DNA from: Strigomonas culicis
Taxonomy: Eukaryota; Euglenozoa; Kinetoplastea; Trypanosomatida; Trypanosomatidae
Reading direction: 5' to 3'
NCBI GenBank assembly: GCA_000482145.1
Contig: AUXH01000455.1
Location: 1 to 15,778 of the forward strand
Length of the DNA: 15,778 bases
Numbering within the stretch: the first letter of the stretch is position 1; every line of letters starts with the position of its first letter. Shown piece by piece: positions 1-7,846 of this stretch. Both the position numbers and the translations under genes were made by a program. The notes under the pieces are model-generated. The model searched no databases. It was not told where the DNA came from and worked only from the letters and a program-made list of their open reading frames with translations.

Positions 1-735
<735 letters not shown>

Positions 736-2463
736 CTACTTGCTGTTCTTCGCCTTGTTGTCTAGGTGCGGGGACATCTTGTAGCGCGAGCCGCGGTGCG
801 CGATGGACGTGCCGATGAAGGGCAGCGGGGCGGCCTCACTCACAAGGCGCTGGATGCTCTGATGGCGCTGCCATTCCCACGACTTCTTGACACGGTACCA
901 CGCAAACCCAGCGTTCTCAATGTTGTAGTCCGCGAACATGGCGCTCACGTTGAAGTCGCGGCGCTGCAGAAAGCCGAGATAGTAGTTCGGGTAAATACAC
1001 TCCATCACGATCGGCCACGCCGTCGGCGGCACGTCCTTCGCGATCTTCTCCGCGTGCAGCATCTCGTCCTTCGCGATGCTCATGACGCTGTGCAGCAGCT
1101 CCCGCACCGCGCGGTCGCGCGACGCGAGCGGAATGTTCTTCAGCAGCGCGAGGTTGACGTGGTGGTCCGCGCACAGGTCTGCAGGGAGCATCGTGAAGCC
1201 GATGCGGGCGTACTTCTTCCAGAACATGACGCAGTGGTTGGTGAGCCCGATCGCGCGGCCGACGTGCAGCATCAGGTGCTCCGCGCTCTCGTCCTTCACG
1301 TGCGTCACCTCGAGCAGCGAGTTGAAGAGGTAGCCGTAGAACTTGTCGAAGTGGTCGAAAAGCTGCTGGACGCTGCCCGGCTGCTGGATCACCTTCAGCC
1401 GCGCGTCCGTGAAGCCGCGCACGAAGGCCTTGGTCATGGTGGGGTTGCGCTGAACCGCCGCGGCGAAGGGGCGCAGCACCGGGTGCGAGTCCGTGAACTG
1501 CCCCTGCGTCATGCGGCGGTAGTCCATGATGCCGTTGATGGACTCCTTCCAGAAGAGGAGCTTCATGCCGGCGCCGGTGGTCTTCATGCCGCGCTGCGCG
1601 TGCACCTCCAGCATCGTCCAGCGCGCCTTGTTGAGGGCCGTGGCAAGGTTCCACACCGCGTAGTAGTCGCGCCGCACCTGTGTGTCCTCGTAGGCGACCT
1701 CGCCGAGGCGGTAGTGGAAGTGGTCGTGCTCGCGGAGCTCCTCCTCCAGCTGCGTGTAGTCCGCCTCGTCCGCGTCCATCACAACGGGGCGCTGGCTGCT
1801 CTCCGCGCGGTCGGCCGTCGCGGCCGAGATGCGGCGCCACATCTCCTCCTTGGACACGTCCTCGCGCGGGAGGGAGCTGTAGTAGTCCTCGGCCTCCCTC
1901 GCCCGCTGCTGCGCCGTCGCCGCGTCGGCCGCCTTCGCGCGCGGCAGCTGCTCCTCCACCTTGCGCGTGGCCGCCTTCTGATTCTGCAGGATGCGCTCGA
2001 TGCGCGCGTTGTTCGCCTCCGCCGTGCGCACGATGGGCGTCGGCTGCGCGGGCGGGTGGCGGGGCAGCGCCGAGGGCGGCGCGCCGCCGGGCCCGCTCGG
2101 ATGCTTCGAGAGGGAGAGCTCCTCCCCCTTCTGCGGCACGTGGCCGCGCGGCGACGGAAGCTTGCCCGTCATCGCGATGGACGCCATGTGCTCCGCCTGC
2201 GCGGCCTGCAGCGCGGCCTGCGACCCCGGCTGGTCGCACGGCAGCACGCCGCCGCCAGCGCCGAGGTCAGCGCCGCGCTCCGCCGGCGGCTTCACGAAGG
2301 CGGAGATGGACCCGCCGTACGCGCCGAAGCCCTGCAGGCCGCTGCTGATGCCCTCGTCCGCGGGAGTGCGCAGCGGCCGCGGCCGCGGCGGCGTGGCCGC
2401 CGACGAGGCGGCGCGGCCCGCGCGGCGCGGCCACAGAGAGCGCCCTAGAACGTAGCGTCGCAT
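736..2463 (-). CDS. NDUFAF6: NDUFAF6-like complex I assembly factor (squalene/phytoene synthase fold)
   Basis: This 575-residue protein starts with MRRYVLGRSLWPRRAGRAA, a basic, acid-free stretch typical of a mitochondrial presequence. Residues 25-145 are Pro/Ala/Gly-rich, about 148-195 is charged and probably helical, and about 255-535 is a helical isoprenoid-synthase-type domain. Signature pieces are FDKFYGYLFNSLLEVT (372-387), HVGRAIGLTNH (400-410), FTMLPADL (423-430) and FLQRRDF (498-504). They follow the order in phytoene synthases and in NDUFAF6, a matrix-side factor for respiratory complex I assembly. The Asp-rich catalytic motifs of true synthases are missing: ALNKAR stands where the first motif is expected, and CVMFWKKYAR follows GLTNH where the second is expected. 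It is therefore probably a non-enzymatic member, like NDUFAF6. At 575 residues it is much longer than animal NDUFAF6 (about 330), the excess being N-terminal. The stop is TAG. A divergent squalene/phytoene-synthase-family protein of another role is the alternative. Confidence 0.75.
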   Translation of the reverse strand: MRRYVLGRSLWPRRAGRAASSAATPPRPRPLRTPADEGISSGLQGFGAYGGSISAFVKPPAERGADLGAGGGVLPCDQPGSQAALQAAQAEHMASIAMTGKLPSPRGHVPQKGEELSLSKHPSGPGGAPPSALPRHPPAQPTPIVRTAEANNARIERILQNQKAATRKVEEQLPRAKAADAATAQQRAREAEDYYSSLPREDVSKEEMWRRISAATADRAESSQRPVVMDADEADYTQLEEELREHDHFHYRLGEVAYEDTQVRRDYYAVWNLATALNKARWTMLEVHAQRGMKTTGAGMKLLFWKESINGIMDYRRMTQGQFTDSHPVLRPFAAAVQRNPTMTKAFVRGFTDARLKVIQQPGSVQQLFDHFDKFYGYLFNSLLEVTHVKDESAEHLMLHVGRAIGLTNHCVMFWKKYARIGFTMLPADLCADHHVNLALLKNIPLASRDRAVRELLHSVMSIAKDEMLHAEKIAKDVPPTAWPIVMECIYPNYYLGFLQRRDFNVSAMFADYNIENAGFAWYRVKKSWEWQRHQSIQRLVSEAAPLPFIGTSIAHRGSRYKMSPHLDNKAKNSK

Positions 2464-2487
2464 GAGGGTGCGTGGGTCTGCGGCAGG

Positions 2488-2536
2488 CTACCAACGGACA
2501 CAGGACAAGCGGAGAGAAAGAAAGAAGAGGAGAAAA
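2488..2536 (-). promoter_or_regulatory. predicted trans-splice acceptor of the NDUFAF6-like gene
   Basis: Positions 2536-2511 read on the minus strand are an uninterrupted 26-base pyrimidine tract. The first AG downstream is at 2489-2488. This gives a leader of about 24 bases (2487-2464) with no upstream ATG and supports the start at 2463, the first ATG after the acceptor. Confidence 0.6.
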
Positions 2537-2603
2537 CGTTTGTTGTTTTATGCGTCTGCGTAGTCGTCGTTGTACGCTGATAATACTGCTTCTGTGTGCT
2601 TAG

Positions 2604-2652
2604 CTTTACCCAGCCGAGGGGGGAAAGAGAGAGAGAGAGAGAGAGAGAAAAG
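2604..2652 (-). promoter_or_regulatory. second polypyrimidine tract upstream of the NDUFAF6-like gene
   Basis: The minus strand from 2652 to 2616 is all pyrimidine (37 bases) and includes a (CT)n microsatellite (2648-2627) followed by a C run. The first AG after it is at 2605-2604. Using it would lengthen the 5' UTR to about 140 bases, still without an ATG. It may be an alternative acceptor or may act together with the tract at 2536-2511. Confidence 0.45.
2627..2648. repeat. (GA)n microsatellite
   Basis: Eleven GA dinucleotides in a row on plus, equal to (CT)n on the transcribed minus strand, form the core of the upstream polypyrimidine tract. Its length is likely to vary between alleles. 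Confidence 0.9.
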
Positions 2653-2840
2653 TGTACGCATGTGTCCGCAGAGGCACGCCGTTCGCGCAAGTGATAAAGT
2701 TGCTCTCCGCACGCGATGGTGTAGGCAAAGCAAAGGGTCGCAGGTCGCTCCGTGGTGTACGTCCGTCACAGTATTACATTGTACTTATACAGAGCCACGT
2801 GAACACAACAATAACACGAAATAATAAGAGAATAACAATA

Positions 2841-2890
2841 AGATATATATATGTATAGATATATAGATATATATAGATATGCATATATGT
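2841..2890. repeat. TA/GATA-rich low-complexity tract
   Basis: Fifty bases made almost only of ATAT and AGATAT units lie in the 3' UTR side of the spacer. No protein or RNA structure is evident beyond simple repetition. Confidence 0.8.
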
Positions 2891-3229
2891 GCAAAAAAAA
2901 ATGATGGTAAAAGAAGAAAAAAGGAACAGAACAGACAAAAAAGAATTGCTTGCTCTCAACAGAGCATTTAAATAAGAAAAAAAACGTGTACGATGTCAAA
3001 GACGTCTTTCCATTCCATTAAGAAAAGAAAAAAAACACCAAAACAAGTAACGTATTCAACTGTTGTTTACACCTAAATCTATATTTGCCTTATATTGCAT
3101 TACTCTTTGCATTTTACATGCGACTTATGGTACCGTGGATTTTCGTTTTTTTTTTTTGCTTCCCACGTGTACATGAGCTGCTTGTCAATCTAATAAACAT
3201 GGGTATATGAAATGTGCCCACTTTGTGGA

Positions 3230-6200
3230 CTAGGCCAGTTCCATCTCCATCACGTGCTGCAGCGCCAGCAAGAGCTTGTCTCGGAACATTTCCAGTGTCG
3301 TGAAGGGTGGCACTGTCACCAGCGAGGAGCAAGACTGCGCGCGCGGCAGGTGGTCGACCTCCTCCGTGTTCTCCGTGATGGTGATGGGTCGTATGAGCGG
3401 CAGGCGGCGCTGGCCGCAGGCGAAGCAGAGCAACGAGGCGCGCTGCTCCTCCGTCATGCCCTCGACGATCTGCCAGAAGAACTTCTCGCGGTGCGGCTGC
3501 AGCATCGTCTGTACGTACTTGCGCATGTCCTCCATCGTCAGGTTCTTGTCCCCGCAGACGAGCTTCTCGAGGTCGTGCCAGGACGAGCAGCGCACGACGC
3601 GGCGCGGGATGACGGACCACAGGCCGTTGCGCACCGCGTTGAGCTGCTCATCCATCGAGTGCACGAGGCAGCGCTCCGCGACGAGGCGGCGCTGCGCGAC
3701 GACGCGCTTCGTGACGGCCGCGTCGCCGCCGTCCACGTCGTCCTCCTCGTCGACGCCCATCATCTGCGCCGCGAAGCCGGGGATGATCTCCTCCGCGACG
3801 CCGCTGAGCAGAAAGTTCTCGTCCAGCATGCTCTTCTCGACAACGCTGTCGACGTGCTGGTAGTAGTCCCGGATGGTCAGCGCGTCGTCGATGAGGAACT
3901 TCCAGACGTACGGCGAGAAGTCGATGTTCAGCGGCGTCCGCGCGCACGCGGCGTGGCCCATGATCTTGCCGAAGAAGTTGAACAGCGTCAGCTCGTACGG
4001 CGTCGCGGCCAGCGTGTCCGGCACGAGGGAGATGCGCTGCGAGTTGTTCACAAAGACGAAGAGCGGGTTGCGGTGGAAGTCACTGTGCGGGTAGCACTTG
4101 TCCGGGTGCCGCATGATCTCGTCGGAGAGGAAGGTCCACAGCTGGCGGTACGGCCCGCCCATGTCGATGGGCGTGTGCGCGGAGCCGCTCACGTAGAGGT
4201 TGACCTTGAAGAGCGGCGTGAACATCCACTGCGTGTCGCCGAAGGACCCAATCTGCTTGTACAGCTGCGCCAGCACGGAGTGCGAGAGCGCCACCTCCGG
4301 CGTGCGCGGGAGCGTCGAGAAGAGCTCCGTGATGTGGACCGAGATGGTCGCCTGCGGCGACGTCACTGTCTCGATGTGCGGGATGTTCACCAGCAGCTTC
4401 TGTCGGAAGGAGCGCCGCACGAGCGACTTGAGGTGCATGAAGGCCTGCGACAGCGAGCCCGCGACCGTGCTGCCGCCCAGGTCGATGAAGCGCGTGGCGG
4501 TCGCCATGCAGCTCTCGACGACCGCGATGACGTTCGTGTAGTCGACGAGGAGGTCCGTCACGTCCTGCAGCGCGGGGTAGTGCGGCAGGTAGATGGTGCT
4601 CGGCTCCATCGCAACGTACGTCGCGAGGGAGGAGGAGAAGCTCATGCCGGGCCGGTCCTTCTCGCTCCGCACGAGTTCGTACTCCTCCACGTCGGAGAGG
4701 TACGAGGCGAGCTGCGAGAAGAAGCGCAGCGGCTTCACCTCGAGCGTGCTGCGCGCCGCCGCGTCGTAGGCGTCCATCAGCACCCGCGTGTGGCGGCCGG
4801 AGAGATCCGTGTAGTTGTCCGGCGCGTACGCGAACTCCTCCGCGCGGAGCTGGATCTGCATCCCGTTGGACGTGCCGATCGACACAAAGGCGTAGAGCGG
4901 CTGCGTCGTCGTGAGCGGGATGGAGATGAAGGGACCGGGCACCCCGTTGATGGACCAGCACACCTCCTTGTTGTCCATGTCCAGCAGACACCCAATCGCG
5001 CACAGCGGCGACAGGTCCGCCGGGATCTTGTACTCCTCCTTGAAGTCCTTGTTCGACACCTCGCTACCGCTGAAGGAGAAGCTCGCGCGGTCGCTGCCGA
5101 CGTGCTGGCTCGGCACGTCGCCGTGCTGGATCGTGCCCCAGCCGACTGCGAAAGGGATGCCCAGGCGGTCCGGCAGCCGCACCTCGTAGTAGTACTTACC
5201 GGTCTGCCCGGCGGTGACGGAGCTCATGATCTTGCCCACCTTCAGCATGTTCTCCTCGAACTCGCCGAAGGTGCACTGCGCCTCCACCTCCGGTTCGCTG
5301 CGCACCTCCATGCTCTTCACCATGTCCACGATGCCGGGCAGCGGCTTCTCGTCGCGGAGCGACTCCCACAGGTCGATGAGGCAGTGCAGCGGCTTCAGTG
5401 GGATGGTGGGCACGGAGTCCTCCAGCGACCCCTTCACCGTCAGGATGAGGTCGATCCCGGCCGAGATGTCCTTGCTCGCCTGCGTGAAGAGCGTCGTCAG
5501 CGGGATGTTGTTCTTCACGTACATGAACAGCGTCGAGAAGAGCTGGATGTAGATGTTGAAGTCCACGTTGCGCTGCTTCTCCACGAAGGTCGTGATGTTG
5601 CGGATGATCTCGCTGCGGTAGCCGCGGCCGCACTTGTGCGCGGCCACCACGACCGCGTGCATCGCGTCCCACAGCAGGCTCTCCGGCGACCGTGCGGATA
5701 CCTCCTGTCGCAGCAGAAAGCTCTTCGTGATGAGCCGCGAGAGCGTGGCCGCGTCCCACGGCTTGATGGCCGGGTCCAGCACCATCTGCGAGCTCTCCAC
5801 CACCATCGAGAAGAGCTGCGACTCGGCCACGTAGTTGTTGACGAGGCGGTCGTTCAGCGGGTGTGTCGCGAAGAGCGACACCGTCTCGATGAGCTCCTTC
5901 GATACAGTGCGCGTCTGGTTGCAGATGACGAGGTAGAGGTGGCGCGCGAGGAGGACGATGAGCCGGTGCATGATGGCGGTCACGCCGTACTGCGGCGCAG
6001 GGGGTATGACCGCCTCCTGGCAGCTCGGCAGCGGCTCGATGTGCAGCAGGTCGGTCGACGCCGTCGTGAGCGATAGGCGGCGCGTGGAGATGGCCCAGAA
6101 GGTGCCGACCTTGCCGTCGCGAGGGCGGTACGTGCCGTTCATGCGGAAGCCCTCCGCGTCCAGCTCCGCCTCGACGTAGAAGGTGTACGTCATCTCGAGG

Positions 6201-7837
6201 CCCGTGATCACGTCGGGGTCGATGTGCTCCTCGCCGCGCAGCGTCTCGCCGAGCTCCTCAATGAACGTCTTGACGGACTCCGTCTCGGTGGCGACAAAGT
6301 ACATGCGCACCCGGCGCTCGTAGCGCCAGTGGTCGAAGATGACATAGCAGGGCGTGGTCACCTTGGCGCGCACCAGCTTGGCGGTGCCGGTGTGGGGCGT
6401 CGTCAGGTGCAGCTCACACGAGCCGGAGACCCCCTTGAACATCTCGACCTCGCCCTCCCACTGCCCCTCGATGGTCAGGTTCGCGCGCCGCTGCATCGGG
6501 TCCGTCACGCGCACGGTGTGCTCCAGCAGGCTGCACGGCATGCCGTCCGGCGTCTTGTACCACGGCTGGCCGTCGCACTGCTTCACCGGCAGCACGCGCG
6601 AGAAAAGCATCTGCCCCTTCTCCTTCGACTCGATGTCCTGCAGCCGCAGCATCTCGCCCTTGCGGCTGAGAATGCGGTACACCCTGCTGTCCTCGGCGGG
6701 GTTCAGGCAGCACACGAGTAGCTCTGGCTTGTACTTGCGGCGGCGCTCGTCGACGCTGAGCGTCGGCACGAAGGACGTGAGCCGCTCCGTGTCGTCTGTG
6801 GCGCAGCGCATGCAGTCCGCCGTGAGCGCGACGCTGTGACGGATCTCCGCCAGGAAGTCCAGTGGCGCCTCGTTGCGGATGCGCACGGAGGAGAGGCCCT
6901 TAATCATGTGCAGCAGCTCACCGCTGAAGCGCATCACGAGCGCGGAGAGGGTGTCGTTCTCGCACAGACAGGAGAGGATGAGCAGCAGCCGCGAGATGAC
7001 GAAGCCCTCCTCCAGCGACGCGCCGCGGCTGGACGTGTCCTTGTGCAGCTGGCGCTCCACCGGGATGGCGTCGCAGTCGTCCACGAGGAACGCGCAGAGC
7101 GGCGAGAGCTTGCCGGAGGTCTTGTCCGCGTCGTCCGATGCGGTGAGGTAGAGGTTGCCGTCCACCACGTTCGCGCGCACCTGCACCATTTGCTTCTGTA
7201 CGAACGTGTAGCCGAGGCGGTCCTGCGCGACCTTGGTGCAGGGGTGCAGCGGCAGCCGGCACATCTCCGTCGTCACGAAGCGCGTCGCGCCGTCCGGCAT
7301 CGAGAGCCGCACGATGCGCGACGACACGCACTCCTCCACCTTCGCGGGCACGACCGGGTTGATCTCCGGCAGGATCGTCGCGCGGATGTTCTTCTTGCCG
7401 AAGGCGACGAAGCAGCAGATGGGGATCGCCTTGCTGTTGGGGCCCGCCTTGATCTTCAGCGGCCGCGTGCCGACCGCGATCCAGTCGCGGTAGATGGTCA
7501 CCACCCGCCGATCCACGTTCACGTCGAAGGTGATGCGCGAGCCGCTCTTGAAGCCGTGCGGGTAGCGGCTCTCGTCCTCGAGCTTGCTGCGCAGGTTGGG
7601 GTCGCTGCAGTACGTGATGAAGTGCGGCGCCGTCGTGAAGCACTTGGCGTGCAGTTTCTCGCGCGAGAGGCTCATCACCTCCGAGGCGGAGTCGATGCCG
7701 ATGAACACCGGGTTGTCGGTCGTCAGCGGCTCGTCGTTGAGCGTGCGGATCGCGACAGAAAACTGGCCGCTGCCCTTGTGCGCCATGCCCCAGATGGCGA
7801 ACGCGTTCTCCTCCGTCGACTCCGCGACGCAGTTCAT
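3230..7837 (-). CDS. SPRY/HECT E3 ubiquitin ligase (possibly C-terminal part of a giant ligase)
   Basis: This 1535-residue protein ends in a HECT domain (about 1175-1535), which takes ubiquitin from an E2 onto its own cysteine and passes it to substrate. HECT blocks visible are DMGGPYRQLWTFLSDE (1225-1240), NFFGKIMGHAAC (1287-1298), GLWSVIPRR (1405-1413), LEKLVCGD (1423-1430), EKFFWQIVEG (1451-1460) and LPRAQSCSS (1497-1505). The last gives the catalytic residue Cys1503 (codon 3331-3329). A clear SPRY domain lies at about 872-1000 (KYYYEVRL, FAVGWG, VCWSING). A divergent SPRY-like module opens the protein (about 8-157), a beta-rich unassigned region lies near 440-600, and helical stretches near 275-345 and 610-850. 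The start at 7837 is the only ATG before the SPRY-like module, with an in-frame TGA two codons upstream. The frame overlaps the end of the preceding gene by four bases and no splice acceptor is visible, so it may be the 3' part of that gene. The stop is TAG. Confidence 0.92.
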   Translation of the reverse strand: MNCVAESTEENAFAIWGMAHKGSGQFSVAIRTLNDEPLTTDNPVFIGIDSASEVMSLSREKLHAKCFTTAPHFITYCSDPNLRSKLEDESRYPHGFKSGSRITFDVNVDRRVVTIYRDWIAVGTRPLKIKAGPNSKAIPICCFVAFGKKNIRATILPEINPVVPAKVEECVSSRIVRLSMPDGATRFVTTEMCRLPLHPCTKVAQDRLGYTFVQKQMVQVRANVVDGNLYLTASDDADKTSGKLSPLCAFLVDDCDAIPVERQLHKDTSSRGASLEEGFVISRLLLILSCLCENDTLSALVMRFSGELLHMIKGLSSVRIRNEAPLDFLAEIRHSVALTADCMRCATDDTERLTSFVPTLSVDERRRKYKPELLVCCLNPAEDSRVYRILSRKGEMLRLQDIESKEKGQMLFSRVLPVKQCDGQPWYKTPDGMPCSLLEHTVRVTDPMQRRANLTIEGQWEGEVEMFKGVSGSCELHLTTPHTGTAKLVRAKVTTPCYVIFDHWRYERRVRMYFVATETESVKTFIEELGETLRGEEHIDPDVITGLEMTYTFYVEAELDAEGFRMNGTYRPRDGKVGTFWAISTRRLSLTTASTDLLHIEPLPSCQEAVIPPAPQYGVTAIMHRLIVLLARHLYLVICNQTRTVSKELIETVSLFATHPLNDRLVNNYVAESQLFSMVVESSQMVLDPAIKPWDAATLSRLITKSFLLRQEVSARSPESLLWDAMHAVVVAAHKCGRGYRSEIIRNITTFVEKQRNVDFNIYIQLFSTLFMYVKNNIPLTTLFTQASKDISAGIDLILTVKGSLEDSVPTIPLKPLHCLIDLWESLRDEKPLPGIVDMVKSMEVRSEPEVEAQCTFGEFEENMLKVGKIMSSVTAGQTGKYYYEVRLPDRLGIPFAVGWGTIQHGDVPSQHVGSDRASFSFSGSEVSNKDFKEEYKIPADLSPLCAIGCLLDMDNKEVCWSINGVPGPFISIPLTTTQPLYAFVSIGTSNGMQIQLRAEEFAYAPDNYTDLSGRHTRVLMDAYDAAARSTLEVKPLRFFSQLASYLSDVEEYELVRSEKDRPGMSFSSSLATYVAMEPSTIYLPHYPALQDVTDLLVDYTNVIAVVESCMATATRFIDLGGSTVAGSLSQAFMHLKSLVRRSFRQKLLVNIPHIETVTSPQATISVHITELFSTLPRTPEVALSHSVLAQLYKQIGSFGDTQWMFTPLFKVNLYVSGSAHTPIDMGGPYRQLWTFLSDEIMRHPDKCYPHSDFHRNPLFVFVNNSQRISLVPDTLAATPYELTLFNFFGKIMGHAACARTPLNIDFSPYVWKFLIDDALTIRDYYQHVDSVVEKSMLDENFLLSGVAEEIIPGFAAQMMGVDEEDDVDGGDAAVTKRVVAQRRLVAERCLVHSMDEQLNAVRNGLWSVIPRRVVRCSSWHDLEKLVCGDKNLTMEDMRKYVQTMLQPHREKFFWQIVEGMTEEQRASLLCFACGQRRLPLIRPITITENTEEVDHLPRAQSCSSLVTVPPFTTLEMFRDKLLLALQHVMEMELA

Positions 7838-7846
7838 GTCCTCTCA
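7834..7846 (-). other. ATGA overlap / frame junction between the two giant frames
   Basis: On the minus strand this 13-base stretch begins with TGA, which closes the HECT frame upstream, and ends with ATGA. There the ATG (7837-7835) opens the HECT frame and TGA (7836-7834) closes the ZZ/SPRY frame. Continuity of the two frames needs a net shift of minus one (one base lost or two gained) inside these 13 bases. No homopolymer longer than two is present, but a GAGA dinucleotide repeat is. No polypyrimidine tract precedes it; the longest pyrimidine run I see on minus between 8150 and 7838 is about seven bases. Confidence 0.9.

Larger units (their letters stand above)
2464..3229. other. spacer between HECT gene and NDUFAF6-like gene
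   Basis: The 766-base spacer is AT-rich from about 2780 to 3180. It contains a GATA/TA-rich low-complexity stretch (2841-2890), several A runs and a T run of twelve (3146-3157). It should hold the 3' UTR of the HECT gene and the poly(A) site. The two polypyrimidine tracts nearer 2500-2650 serve the next gene. Short open frames here are low-complexity and not supported as genes. No RNA gene is recognised. Confidence 0.7.

Noticed and set aside
917..2448. Overlapping frames on both strands within the NDUFAF6-like gene
   Set aside because: Low-complexity Arg/Ala/His translations without motifs. The minus frame 2463-736 has a presequence and a recognisable domain.
2766..2999. Hydrophobic 77-codon minus frame that looks like a membrane peptide
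   Set aside because: The Phe/Ile/Tyr-rich translation comes from AT repeats and A/T runs in the 3' UTR spacer.
3212..6076. Long plus-strand open frame (954 codons) opposite the HECT gene
   Set aside because: Its translation is an Arg/Val/His/Leu-rich composition without domains, the normal antisense shadow of a GC-rich gene. The minus strand encodes recognisable SPRY and HECT domains over the same bases.
7834..7846. Stop-codon reassignment (TGA read as an amino acid) as the explanation of the split
   Set aside because: The two frames differ in phase. Reading TGA through would continue the wrong frame and could not join ZZ to HECT.
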